A stretch of DNA of 31,768 nt from assembly GCA_934167175.1 (NCBI GenBank), contig CAKPKF010000016.1:1-31768 (forward strand), read 5' to 3'. A program made the position numbers and the translations under genes. Source of the stretch: an uncultured Clostridia bacterium. Its GTDB lineage: Bacteria; Bacillota; Clostridia; TANB77; CAG-508. The notes below the pieces were generated by a model. That model saw nothing but the letters and a program-made list of their open reading frames with translations, made no database searches and was not told the DNA's origin. The number at the start of each line of letters is the position of its first letter. Position 1 is the stretch's first letter. This document shows positions 6,801 through 15,696 of the stretch, piece after piece.

Positions 6801-9800
6801 ATGGGATTAAGATTAATTTTTGGAAAATCAGGAACAGGTAAAAGTCAATTCTGTTTTGATGAAGCAAAGAAAAATATACACGGAAATAATAAAATATATA
6901 TAATAACTCCAGAACAATTTTCATTTACAGCCGAAAAAAAATTATTAGATATCATGGAAAATGATGCAGTTATAAACGCAGAAGTTTTAACATTTAAAAG
7001 AATGGCATACAGAGTCATGAATGAGATAGGTGGAGGAATAAAAACTCACTTAACAGTAAGTGGAAAGGCTATGTTAATTTATAACATATTATTAGACAAA
7101 AAAAAGAACCTAAAATTTTTAAATAAATCAGATGAAAATACACAATTAATAATAGATACTTTAACAGAATTTAAAAAACATAATGTAACAATATCAGATT
7201 TAGAAGAATTATCGAAAAATACAAATGATAAATATTTAGAAATAAAGTTAAATGATATGTTAACAATATATAAAGAATTTGAAAATTCAATTCAAAATAA
7301 ATATATAGATGAAAATGATGTTTTAACTATATTATATAATCAAATAGATGAAACTAAAGAATTTGAAAATTCAATAATATATATAGATGAATTTTCAGGA
7401 TTTACTAAACAAGAGTATAACATAATAGAAAAATTACTTGAAGTATCAAAACAAGTAAATATAACAATTTGCACAGATGATTTAGAGATAACTGAAAATG
7501 CAGATGTAGATATATTTTATTCAAATAAATTAACAAGTCAGAAATTATATGACCTTGCAAAAGAAAAAAATATAAATATAGAAAAACCAATTAATTTAAA
7601 TGAAAATTATAGGTTTAAATCTCAAGAATTAAATCATTTAAGTAAAAATATATATGCACCAAGATATAAAATATACAATGCACCAGTAAAGGACATAAAA
7701 TTATTTTTAGCTAAAAATTCATATTCGGAAATAGAAAATGTAGCTAATGAAATAATTAAATTAGTAAGAGATAACGATTATAGATATAAAGATATATCTA
7801 TAATAAGTAAAAATATTTCAACATATTCTAGTATTGCTAAGGTTATTTTTGAAAAATACAATATACCTGTATTTATAGATGAAAAAAAGGATTTAAGTCA
7901 AAATATATTAGTAAAATATATTTTAGCGGTTTTAGAAGTGTTTTCAAGGAATTGGTCATATGAATCAGTGTTTAATTATATAAAAACAGGATTTATAGAT
8001 ATAGAAGATGATGATATATATATATTAGAAAACTATTGTTTAAAATGGGGAATAAAAGGCAATAAATGGTTAAAAGAGTGGACATATGGAAATTTAACAA
8101 AAGATGATGAAATTCAAATAAAAAGAATTAACGAAATAAGGAAAATAGTAATAACTCCACTTATACAATTTAAAGAAAAAATCGATAAATCCAAAAAGGT
8201 GAACTCAATAACAGAGGCAATATATAATTTATTAATAGAAAATAAAATTGATGTAAAACTAGAAGAAAAAATAAAATTATTAGAAGAAAAAGGTAGATTT
8301 GATATTTCAAAAGAATATTCTATAAGCTGGAATATTGTACTAGAATTATTAGATGAAATAGTTCTTGTATTTAGAGATGAAAAAATTACATTTGAAAAGT
8401 ATGCGGAACTATTAAAAATAGGATTAGGAAATAGTGAACTTGGTAAAATTCCAACAACTTCAGATCAAATAATTATGGGGGATGTAGATAGATCAAGAAG
8501 CCATAAAGTAAAAGCTATATTTATAATAGGAATAAATGATGGAGTTTTCCCAAGTGTACACAGGGATGAAGGATTTTTAAATGATAATGATAGAAAGATA
8601 TTAAAAGATAACAATTTAGAAATAGCTAGAGGAACATTAGATGCACTATATGAAGATAATTTTAATATATATAAAGCCTTAACAACAGCAGAGGAAAAAC
8701 TTTATTTATCGTATTCTTCTACAAATTCAGAAGGTAAATCATTAAGAGCAGCAGTTTTAATATCTAAAATAAAGAAAATATTTTTAAACTTAAAAGAAGA
8801 AAGTGACATCATAAACCAAGTTCAAGAGATAACAAATAAAAAAGAAGCGTTTGAACAATTATTAATAAATTTAAGAAAATATAGAGATGGAGAAAAGATA
8901 GATCCAATATGGTTTAGTGTATATAACTACTTTATAAATAGCGACTGGAAATCAAAATTAGAGTTTAGCTTAAAAGGATTAGATTACACAAATATACCAG
9001 ATAAAATAAATAAAGAAAATATTGAAAAATTGTATGGAAATACTTTAAAAACGAGTATTTCTAGACTAGAACAATATAAATCTTGTCCATTTTCATTTTA
9101 TTTAAAATATGGTTTAAAGCTTTCAGAAAAAAATAATTTTAAAGTTCAAGCAATAGACACAGGAACATTTATGCATGATGTGATAGATGAATTTTTTGAA
9201 ACATTAAAAACATCAAACAGAAGTGTTAAAAATATGGAAGATGATGATATAGAAAAATTAATAAATGAAATAATTGAAGAAAAATTGAAATTAAATAAAA
9301 ATTATATTTTTACAAGCACAGAAAAATATAAACTATTAGTTACTAGACTAAAAAGAGTAATATTAAAATCTATGAAATATATAATAAATAGTTTAAAAAT
9401 GAGTGATTTTGATGTTTATGGTAATGAAGTAGAATTTAAAAATGGAGCAGAGTATAAACCAATAATATTAGATTTAGAAGATGGAAGAAAAGTAGAAATA
9501 ACGGGAAAAATAGATAGAATAGATATTGGACAAAATCAAGATGGAAAATATATAAGAATAATAGATTACAAATCATCTATAAAAAATATAGATTTAAATG
9601 AAGTAATGTATGGATTACAATTACAGCTTTTAACATACTTGGATGCAACATGTAAAATAGAAGATGTAATGCCTGCAGGTGTTTTGTATTTTAATTTAAT
9701 AGATCCAATAATAAAATCAAATAAAAATCTAGATGATGAAGAAATAGAAAATGAAATAAGAAAGAAATTTAAAATGCAGGGATTAATTTTAGCAGATATA

Positions 9801-10154
9801 AATGTTGTTCAAATGATGGATAAAAGTTTGACAACAGGTTCATCTAGTATAATTCCAGCATACATAGATAGCAAAGGAAATTTGAGTAATAGTCGTTCTA
9901 ATGCTGTAAATAAAGAGCAATTTGAATTTTTACAAAAATATATAAATAAAATAATAAAACAAATATCAGAAGAAATACTAAGTGGAGATATAGGGTTAAA
10001 ACCATATTATAGTGCTAAAAAGAAAAAAGCACCTTGCGATTACTGTGAGTATAAAGCTATTTGTCAGTTTAATCCAAGTGAGTGCAATAATAACTATAAT
10101 TATATACCAAACTTATCAAAAGAAATAATTTTAGAAAAAATTAGTAAACAATAA
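6801..10154 (+). CDS. addB: ATP-dependent helicase/nuclease AddB subunit
   Basis: AddB is the second nuclease/recombination-hotspot subunit of AddAB, which processes double-strand breaks for RecA loading. This 1117-residue product starts with a Walker A motif (FGKSGTGKS, about residues 7-15) and has the late RecB-type nuclease motif GKIDRID...IIDYKSS. Its four Fe-S cysteines are C762, C1079, C1082 and C1088; the CxxCxxxxxC spacing matches that known for AddB. The start ATG 6801 is preceded by AGGTGA (6790-6795); the in-frame GTG at 6792 lies inside that site. The partner addA is not adjacent, and addB is instead the first gene of a six-gene operon. Confidence 0.94.
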   Translation: MGLRLIFGKSGTGKSQFCFDEAKKNIHGNNKIYIITPEQFSFTAEKKLLDIMENDAVINAEVLTFKRMAYRVMNEIGGGIKTHLTVSGKAMLIYNILLDKKKNLKFLNKSDENTQLIIDTLTEFKKHNVTISDLEELSKNTNDKYLEIKLNDMLTIYKEFENSIQNKYIDENDVLTILYNQIDETKEFENSIIYIDEFSGFTKQEYNIIEKLLEVSKQVNITICTDDLEITENADVDIFYSNKLTSQKLYDLAKEKNINIEKPINLNENYRFKSQELNHLSKNIYAPRYKIYNAPVKDIKLFLAKNSYSEIENVANEIIKLVRDNDYRYKDISIISKNISTYSSIAKVIFEKYNIPVFIDEKKDLSQNILVKYILAVLEVFSRNWSYESVFNYIKTGFIDIEDDDIYILENYCLKWGIKGNKWLKEWTYGNLTKDDEIQIKRINEIRKIVITPLIQFKEKIDKSKKVNSITEAIYNLLIENKIDVKLEEKIKLLEEKGRFDISKEYSISWNIVLELLDEIVLVFRDEKITFEKYAELLKIGLGNSELGKIPTTSDQIIMGDVDRSRSHKVKAIFIIGINDGVFPSVHRDEGFLNDNDRKILKDNNLEIARGTLDALYEDNFNIYKALTTAEEKLYLSYSSTNSEGKSLRAAVLISKIKKIFLNLKEESDIINQVQEITNKKEAFEQLLINLRKYRDGEKIDPIWFSVYNYFINSDWKSKLEFSLKGLDYTNIPDKINKENIEKLYGNTLKTSISRLEQYKSCPFSFYLKYGLKLSEKNNFKVQAIDTGTFMHDVIDEFFETLKTSNRSVKNMEDDDIEKLINEIIEEKLKLNKNYIFTSTEKYKLLVTRLKRVILKSMKYIINSLKMSDFDVYGNEVEFKNGAEYKPIILDLEDGRKVEITGKIDRIDIGQNQDGKYIRIIDYKSSIKNIDLNEVMYGLQLQLLTYLDATCKIEDVMPAGVLYFNLIDPIIKSNKNLDDEEIENEIRKKFKMQGLILADINVVQMMDKSLTTGSSSIIPAYIDSKGNLSNSRSNAVNKEQFEFLQKYINKIIKQISEEILSGDIGLKPYYSAKKKKAPCDYCEYKAICQFNPSECNNNYNYIPNLSKEIILEKISKQ

Positions 10155-10168
10155 AAAGGAGACAACCT

Positions 10169-10972
10169 ATGAAAGATTTAACAAATAGTAATGTAATTCA
10201 TATAAAAAGAAAAGAAATTGAATATATACAATTTAAAAAATTATTAGAATACTCTGATATTATTGAACATTGTTATACACTTAGAAAAAATGAAACAGAC
10301 TTTAGAAAATATGAGGATAAAGACATTTTAGAAAAAAATTATAAAAAACTAGCTAAGGAATTCAAATTTGAATATGGAAAAATTATAAGGCCATTTCAGA
10401 CTCATACAGATAATATTGTTTCAATAAAAAATAATGAGGAAATCAAATTAGATAATGTAGATGGACTAATAACAAATGAAAAAGATAAAGTTTTATCATT
10501 AACATATGCAGACTGTATACCTGTATATATGTTTGAGCCGAATAAAAAAGTAGTTGCTAATATACATTCTGGTTGGAAAGGAACTGTTCAAAAAATATCT
10601 GAGAAAGCTGTTAAACAAATGATTTCGGATTTTGAATGTGATGTTAAAAATATAATTTGTTGTATGGGACCAAGTATATGTAAGAAACATTTTGAAGTAG
10701 ATGAAGATGTAATGTTACAATTTAAAAAAGTGTTTGAGTACACTAATAGATTAGATGAAGTTATTGAAAGTAAAATAAATTCAGAAGGAGTAAAAAAATA
10801 TTATATAGATACAGTAAAAATAAATAGGATGATGTTGGAACAAGTAGGCTTGAAACCAGAAAATATAATAGAAAGCAAAATTTGTACAGTATGCAATAAT
10901 AAAGAATTTCATTCATATAGAGCGGATAAAGAAAAATCAGGCAGAAATACAGCAATAATTTATTTAAAGTAA
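10169..10972 (+). CDS. YfiH/YlmD-family polyphenol oxidase (laccase-domain, purine nucleoside phosphorylase-like)
   Basis: The 267-residue protein has the family's metal-site motifs: QTHTDNI around residue 75, YADCIPVYM around 113 and NIHSGWKGTVQ around 132, followed by the C-terminal CTVCNNKEFHSYRADKE. These zinc-binding Cys/His residues define Cu-oxidase_4 proteins (YfiH, YlmD, human LACC1), which have been reported to act on purine nucleosides and possibly phenolics. The gene begins 14 bases after addB behind AAAAGGAGA and is followed after 15 bases by the LD-carboxypeptidase gene, so it belongs to the addB operon. Confidence 0.92.
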   Translation: MKDLTNSNVIHIKRKEIEYIQFKKLLEYSDIIEHCYTLRKNETDFRKYEDKDILEKNYKKLAKEFKFEYGKIIRPFQTHTDNIVSIKNNEEIKLDNVDGLITNEKDKVLSLTYADCIPVYMFEPNKKVVANIHSGWKGTVQKISEKAVKQMISDFECDVKNIICCMGPSICKKHFEVDEDVMLQFKKVFEYTNRLDEVIESKINSEGVKKYYIDTVKINRMMLEQVGLKPENIIESKICTVCNNKEFHSYRADKEKSGRNTAIIYLK

Positions 10973-10987
10973 TTGAAAGGAGAACTA

Positions 10988-11896
10988 ATGATACCAAATA
11001 GATTAAAAAAAGGTGATACAATAGGAGTTATTGCTCCTTCTAGTCCAGTAACTCCTGATAAAATAGAAGATATAGAAAAATCAAAAAAATTAATGGAAAA
11101 TGCCGGATACAAAATAGAGTTCGGAAAATATGTGTTTACAAATGAATTAGGATATGGTGCTACTGCAAAGCACAAAGCAGAAGATATAAATAGTATGTTT
11201 AAAAACAAAAATATAAAAGCAATTTTCTGTGCATCTGGAGGAGCAAATTGCAATTGTACATTTGATTATATAGATTATGATATAATCAAAGAAAATCCAA
11301 AGATTATATGTGGATTTAGCGATAGCACATCAATAACAAATGTAATTCATGAAAAAACAGGGCTTGTAACATTTAATGGTTCAACGTTTAAAGCACTAAC
11401 TTCTTGGGATACAGATTATGCATATAAAGAAGTTATAAAACGATTTGAGCTTGCAAGTTTAGAATTAGGAAATAAAGATGATAAATTTATATCAATAAAA
11501 AATGGAATATGTGAAGGAGAATTAGTTGGAGGAAATCTCACATTAACTTCAAAATTAGTATGTGGAAAATACAAAATTGATTTTAACGATAAAATACTAT
11601 TTATAGAAGAATTAGGATATGAAGCAGATGCTGAAATGGTTAGTAATTGTCTATACTATATGAAGCAAAACAAAGTATTTGAACAAATAAAAGGAATATG
11701 GGTTGGAAATTATGAACATCCAAGTGAAATTGCACTAGAAAAAATACTATTAGACACATTGGAAAATGAATATAATTTTCCAATAATAAAATCAAATAAT
11801 TTTGGACATACAGATAAAAAAACAGTTATTCCTATAGGTACAAAAGCAAAAATAGATAATGATAAAATCAAATTAATAGAGAGTTGTGTAAATTAA
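10988..11896 (+). CDS. LD-carboxypeptidase, peptidase family S66
   Basis: Family S66 enzymes cleave the L,D bond of murein tetrapeptides in peptidoglycan recycling or, as in MccF, hydrolyse microcin-type conjugates. The 302-residue protein has the N-terminal motif GVIAPSSPV and all three members of the expected Ser-Glu-His triad: Ser111 in GFSDST, Glu207 or Glu208 in IEELGYEA, and His274 in FGHTDKK. The start ATG 10988 follows GAAAGGAG (10975-10982); an upstream in-frame TTG at 10973 overlaps that ribosome binding site. The protein has no signal peptide and should be cytoplasmic. Whether its substrate is murein peptide or a conjugate cannot be decided from sequence. Confidence 0.93.
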   Translation: MIPNRLKKGDTIGVIAPSSPVTPDKIEDIEKSKKLMENAGYKIEFGKYVFTNELGYGATAKHKAEDINSMFKNKNIKAIFCASGGANCNCTFDYIDYDIIKENPKIICGFSDSTSITNVIHEKTGLVTFNGSTFKALTSWDTDYAYKEVIKRFELASLELGNKDDKFISIKNGICEGELVGGNLTLTSKLVCGKYKIDFNDKILFIEELGYEADAEMVSNCLYYMKQNKVFEQIKGIWVGNYEHPSEIALEKILLDTLENEYNFPIIKSNNFGHTDKKTVIPIGTKAKIDNDKIKLIESCVN

Positions 11897-11913
11897 AATA
11901 AAGGAAGTAGAAT

Positions 11914-12474
11914 ATGTTTGATAATTGGGGAGAATTAGAGAAATCTATTGTTAATTGCAAAAAATGTAAATTATGCAAACAAAGAAAAAATATTGTTTTT
12001 GGTACAGGAAATAAAGATGCTGATATAATGTTTATTGGGGAAGGTCCAGGAGCGGATGAGGATATTCAAGGAATTCCATTTGTAGGAAAAGCAGGAAAAT
12101 TAATGAATATGGCATTACAAGGATTAGGATTAGAAAGAGAAAGTATATATATAGCTAATATAGTAAAATGCAGACCACCATCTAACAGAAATCCAGAACC
12201 AGATGAAGCAAGGGCATGTTTAGATTATCTTAGAAATCAGGTCATATTAGTAAAACCTAAAATAATTGTTTTATTAGGCAGTGTAGCATTAAAAAATATA
12301 TTAGGAGAACAATATGGAATAACTGCAACTAGAGGAAAATGGATTGAAAAAAGGGGAATATTATATATACCTACTTTCCACCCAGCAGCACTGTTAAGAG
12401 ATGAAACTAAAAAAATAGATTTTTGGAATGATTTAAAATTAGTTATTTCAAAAATGGAGGAATTAAAAAAATAG
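11914..12474 (+). CDS. Uracil-DNA glycosylase, family 4 (Fe-S type)
   Basis: Family 4 uracil-DNA glycosylases remove uracil from DNA. The 186-residue protein has motif 1 GEGPGADED (42-50), motif 2 HPAALLR (156-162) and a probable Fe-S cluster set of C15, C18, C86 and C102, with the last two 16 apart as in this family. The ribosome binding site AAGGAAG precedes ATG 11914. It is the third repair-related gene in the window after ogg and addB, and lies 6 bases before the Nudix gene in the same operon. Confidence 0.95.
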   Translation: MFDNWGELEKSIVNCKKCKLCKQRKNIVFGTGNKDADIMFIGEGPGADEDIQGIPFVGKAGKLMNMALQGLGLERESIYIANIVKCRPPSNRNPEPDEARACLDYLRNQVILVKPKIIVLLGSVALKNILGEQYGITATRGKWIEKRGILYIPTFHPAALLRDETKKIDFWNDLKLVISKMEELKK

Positions 12475-12480
12475 AGAGGA

Positions 12481-13041
12481 ATGAAAAACTTAATGAATAA
12501 ATATTTTAAAGATTTAGAATATAAACTAATAGATAAAAGGACAGCATATAGGGGAAAAAGAATTGTAGTAGAAGAACTGACATATTTAAATGGAAATCAA
12601 AAAATACATAGAGAACATGTATTAGCAGGAGATGCGGCTGTGGTGCTTGCAATAACAGAAGAAAATGATGTAATAATGATACAAGAACCAAGAACACCAA
12701 TAAAAAAAGTAATATTAGGATTACCTGCTGGAATGATAGAACCAGGAGAGAAACCAGAAGATGGAGCTAGAAGAGAATTACAAGAAGAAACTGGATATAT
12801 AGCAAAAGATTTAACATTAATGAGAGTAATATATCCAACTGTAGGATATTCTAATGAAAGAACTTTTATATATCTTGCTAAAAATTTAGAAAAGGCAGAA
12901 AGACATTTAGATGAAACAGAAGATATAGATGTAATAAAAATACCATTATCAGAAATAAAAGAAATGTTAGATAAAAACGAAATAATAACAGCAAGTACAA
13001 CTATAGCATTGATGAATTACTTTATGTATAATGCTAAATAA
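12481..13041 (+). CDS. Nudix hydrolase, ADP-ribose pyrophosphatase-like
   Basis: The 186-residue protein carries a complete Nudix box at about 84-106 (GMIEPGEKPEDGARRELQEE, then TGY), with the preceding GLPAG typical of ADP-ribose/ADP-sugar pyrophosphatases such as NudF. It is expected to hydrolyse a nucleoside diphosphate linked to a sugar, in the cytoplasm, with Mg2+ bound by the box glutamates. The start is ambiguous: ATG 12481 directly abuts the AGAGAGGA site, and ATG 12493 (MNKYFKDLEY) has a more usable spacing and would remove four residues. It is followed by the GltD-like gene. Confidence 0.92.
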   Translation: MKNLMNKYFKDLEYKLIDKRTAYRGKRIVVEELTYLNGNQKIHREHVLAGDAAVVLAITEENDVIMIQEPRTPIKKVILGLPAGMIEPGEKPEDGARRELQEETGYIAKDLTLMRVIYPTVGYSNERTFIYLAKNLEKAERHLDETEDIDVIKIPLSEIKEMLDKNEIITASTTIALMNYFMYNAK

Positions 13042-13058
13042 AAGAAATGAGGAATAAT

Positions 13059-14333
13059 ATGAATTTCAAAAAAGAAGAAATAAGCAAAAAATCAGAATAT
13101 TGTTTAAATTGTAAAATAAAACCATGCCAAAAAGGTTGTCCACTAAATAATGACATTCCATCGATAATAAATTTAATAAAAACAGGACAGTATGAAGAGG
13201 CATATAATGTGTCATGTGAAACTACTGTATTGCAATCTGTTTGTGGAAGAATATGCCCACATAAAAAACAATGTGAAGGTGCTTGTGTAAGAGGAATAAA
13301 AAATGAACCAGTTGACATAGGAACATTAGAAGCATATATAGGCGATATAGCTATTGAAAAAGAGTTTAAAATTGAAAAAGAGAAAAATTACAATAACAGT
13401 AAATACAATGTAGTAGTGGTAGGTGCTGGACCAGCAGGACTTACCTGTGCAGCACAGTTAGCTAGAAAAAATATAAATGTAACAATTCTAGAAAAATATG
13501 ATAAAGCAGGTGGAATACTAAGAAGGGGAATACCAGATTTTAGATTAGATAAAAAAATACTAGATAAACAAATTGCGAAGATTTTGGAGTTAGGAATTAA
13601 TATAAAATATAACCAAGAATTAGGAAAAGATTATAAAATAAATAACTTAATAAATAAATATGATGCAGTTTTTATATCTATAGGAGCAAACATTTCTGCT
13701 AATATGGGAATACCAGGAGAACAATTAAATGGAGTGTATGGTGGAAACGAATTGTTAGAAAAAAACAATCACCCAGATTATACTAATAAAAAAGTAGCAG
13801 TAATTGGTGGTGGAAATGTAGCTATGGATTCTGCTAGAACAATAAAAAGACTTGGAGCAAAAGAGGTAAAGGTTATATATAGAAGAGCAGAAAAACAAAT
13901 GCCAGCAGAAGTAAAAGAAATAGAAGATGCAAAAAAAGAGGGAGTAGAGTTTTTATTTCAAAATAATATAGTAAAAATAATAGGGGAAAATAAAGTTGAA
14001 AAAATAGAATGTATAAAAACAGAGTTGGTAAAAAAAGAAGGCGAATTAAGAGAATCACCAGTAGATATATTAGGGAGTAATTACAATCTAGATATGGATT
14101 ATGTTGTTATGGCAATAGGTGCAAAGCCAGATTATAATATAATAAGAGATGTAGGTGTAGATACAACAAAATGGGGATATATAAAAGTAGATGAAGAATA
14201 CATGACATCAAAAAAAGGTGTTTTTGCAGGAGGAGATTTGGCAGGATGTAAAGCAACAGTAGCATGGGCAAGTAAATCTGGAAGAGAAGCGGCTAAATCA
14301 ATTATAGATTTTTTAAACAAAGAAAAGAAATAA
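13059..14333 (+). CDS. GltD-like NAD(P)-dependent FAD/Fe-S oxidoreductase (glutamate synthase small-subunit family)
   Basis: The 424-residue protein has the GltD/DPYD N-terminal Fe-S domain with nine cysteines (C15, C18, C23, C27, C53, C62, C66, C72, C76), an FAD-binding GAGPAG at 122-127, the conserved AGGILRRGIPDFRL and a second nucleotide-binding motif, VIGGGNVAMDSAR. The C-terminal GVFAGGDLAGCKATVAWASK matches flavin-binding segments of the family. No glutamate synthase large subunit (gltB) lies nearby, so it may be a stand-alone electron-transfer oxidoreductase rather than true GltD. ATG 13059 follows GAGGAA; an in-frame ATG at 13047 overlaps this site. It is the last gene of the operon and is followed by a terminator. 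Confidence 0.88.
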   Translation: MNFKKEEISKKSEYCLNCKIKPCQKGCPLNNDIPSIINLIKTGQYEEAYNVSCETTVLQSVCGRICPHKKQCEGACVRGIKNEPVDIGTLEAYIGDIAIEKEFKIEKEKNYNNSKYNVVVVGAGPAGLTCAAQLARKNINVTILEKYDKAGGILRRGIPDFRLDKKILDKQIAKILELGINIKYNQELGKDYKINNLINKYDAVFISIGANISANMGIPGEQLNGVYGGNELLEKNNHPDYTNKKVAVIGGGNVAMDSARTIKRLGAKEVKVIYRRAEKQMPAEVKEIEDAKKEGVEFLFQNNIVKIIGENKVEKIECIKTELVKKEGELRESPVDILGSNYNLDMDYVVMAIGAKPDYNIIRDVGVDTTKWGYIKVDEEYMTSKKGVFAGGDLAGCKATVAWASKSGREAAKSIIDFLNKEKK

Positions 14334-14370
14334 CTAACTTAACACATATAAAAATTAGAAAGTATAAATA

Positions 14371-14400
14371 AAAAGTGGTTGATATTTTCAACCACTTTTA
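14371..14400. terminator. Bidirectional terminator between convergent genes
   Basis: AAAAGTGGTTGA (14371-14382) and TCAACCACTTTT (14388-14399) form a perfect 12-bp stem with a 5-base loop, flanked by A/T-rich tails on both sides. It ends the addB operon and the minus-strand HExxH gene. Confidence 0.85.
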
Positions 14401-14411
14401 TACTAGTTATT

Positions 14412-15527
14412 TTAATTTTTTTCATATTCATTTCCAGACCTATATAATAAATTCTTTAATTTTTTAAAAAAACTAGTGAATTTATTATTTTTTACAACAA
14501 TAAGCGAATTTGTAACATTTTTTTCATTAAGCAATTTTGGTGACTCGCCTGATTCTAATAAATTATATTTCTTTTCTAAATTAGTCATTTTTTCTATATA
14601 ATAAGAATTGTAAAAATCATAATCATCTGTAATACCAATAATATTTTTATAATTATATAATTTTCTACGATAATTTTCTATATCTTCTTCTGTTTCTAAA
14701 TATTTAAAATAATCATCAAAATAACTACTTAATATATAGTTTTGTGTCTTAATATATATATCGCTTATTTTTTTCCTTTGATCAGTTATTTTTTTATTAA
14801 GCTTTTCAGAAACAGTATCATCATTAGTTTCAGCAAGTTTAATATTTAAACCTATTAATGTATCTTCTGCATACATTAATGAATCTAGATATTCTAAAAT
14901 TGTATTATATGCTTTTTCACTAGTAAGAGAAATAAACTTATCTTTAAATTCATCAGTACTATATAAAGTTCCATGGAATAAAGAATATTCTCCCGTAATA
15001 TAGGCCATTTGATTAACTAAATTACATTCTAAAGTATAGTAAGATGGGCTAGTAGTTGGAAGAGTTATATCAAAATATTTAACTGTTTCTTCTTCTGTTT
15101 CTAAAGCCCTAGCAGTTATTAATTGAACTGCAGCTTCATTTAATGCCATACCACGAACTTTTATTCCAGAAAAATCACATAGGCCTAAACGAATTAAAAA
15201 ACCTTTTTTATCTTTAACTTCTTGTAAATAATGTATACATTCATGCAGTGCTAGGTCAGAAAATTTAGAAAAATCTATTGACGAATTAAAATATATAGAA
15301 GAATTTTTATAAAAATACTTTGCACCAGAAAAACCTTTTGGCATATCGGCAATATACATTTTTATACTAGCAAGGGAAGATTGTAGTTTCCTAAAATCAA
15401 AATTATATTCTTCAAAAGCGAAACAAAGTCTTTGAGCAATAGCATGTGCAATAGAGTCCACCTGAATAATATCTAATTCTTCAACAACTTTAATTCCTTC
15501 TTTTTTTAAATTAGATTCTATACTCAT
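14412..15527 (-). CDS. Unknown protein with an HExxH zinc-metalloprotease-like motif
   Basis: I do not recognise the family. The 371-residue protein has HECIH at 95-99 in a helical context (LALHECIHYLQE) and, 32 residues after the second His, a conserved-looking NEAAVQ with Glu131. This arrangement is what a gluzincin metallopeptidase uses to bind zinc and activate water. There is no signal peptide; a basic, hydrophobic C-terminal tail (FTSFFKKLKNLLYRSG) may touch the membrane. I chose ATG 15527 because AGGAGATGG directly precedes it; an upstream in-frame ATG at 15572 lacks a site. A TATAAT (-10) lies at 15569-15564. The catalytic role is inferred from the motif only. Confidence 0.8.
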   Translation of the reverse strand: MSIESNLKKEGIKVVEELDIIQVDSIAHAIAQRLCFAFEEYNFDFRKLQSSLASIKMYIADMPKGFSGAKYFYKNSSIYFNSSIDFSKFSDLALHECIHYLQEVKDKKGFLIRLGLCDFSGIKVRGMALNEAAVQLITARALETEEETVKYFDITLPTTSPSYYTLECNLVNQMAYITGEYSLFHGTLYSTDEFKDKFISLTSEKAYNTILEYLDSLMYAEDTLIGLNIKLAETNDDTVSEKLNKKITDQRKKISDIYIKTQNYILSSYFDDYFKYLETEEDIENYRRKLYNYKNIIGITDDYDFYNSYYIEKMTNLEKKYNLLESGESPKLLNEKNVTNSLIVVKNNKFTSFFKKLKNLLYRSGNEYEKN

Positions 15528-15588
15528 TTTCCATCTCCTAAAATATATAATACATTCAAGTATATTATACAATAAACTTAAAGAAAAG

Positions 15589-15627
15589 AATATTACTATA
15601 ATATGTTTTTCATATTACAGTAATATT
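15589..15627. repeat. Large near-perfect inverted repeat, 17-bp arms
   Basis: AATATTACTATAATATG (15589-15605) pairs with CATATTACAGTAATATT (15611-15627) with one mismatch around a TTTTT loop. On the minus strand it follows the leuS terminator and precedes the -10 of the HExxH gene. Confidence 0.7.
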
Positions 15628-15642
15628 ACAAAAAGTGAAAAT

Positions 15643-15676
15643 CAAGAAAGTACAATTTTAAAATTGTACTTTCTTG
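15643..15676 (-). terminator. Terminator of leuS (perfect 34-bp palindrome)
   Basis: The 17-base half CAAGAAAGTACAATTTT (15643-15659) is followed immediately by its exact reverse complement (15660-15676). It lies 20 bases beyond the leuS stop on the minus strand and is followed by ATTTT. Confidence 0.7.
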
Positions 15677-15696
15677 TAGGATAATTCAATTTATTG

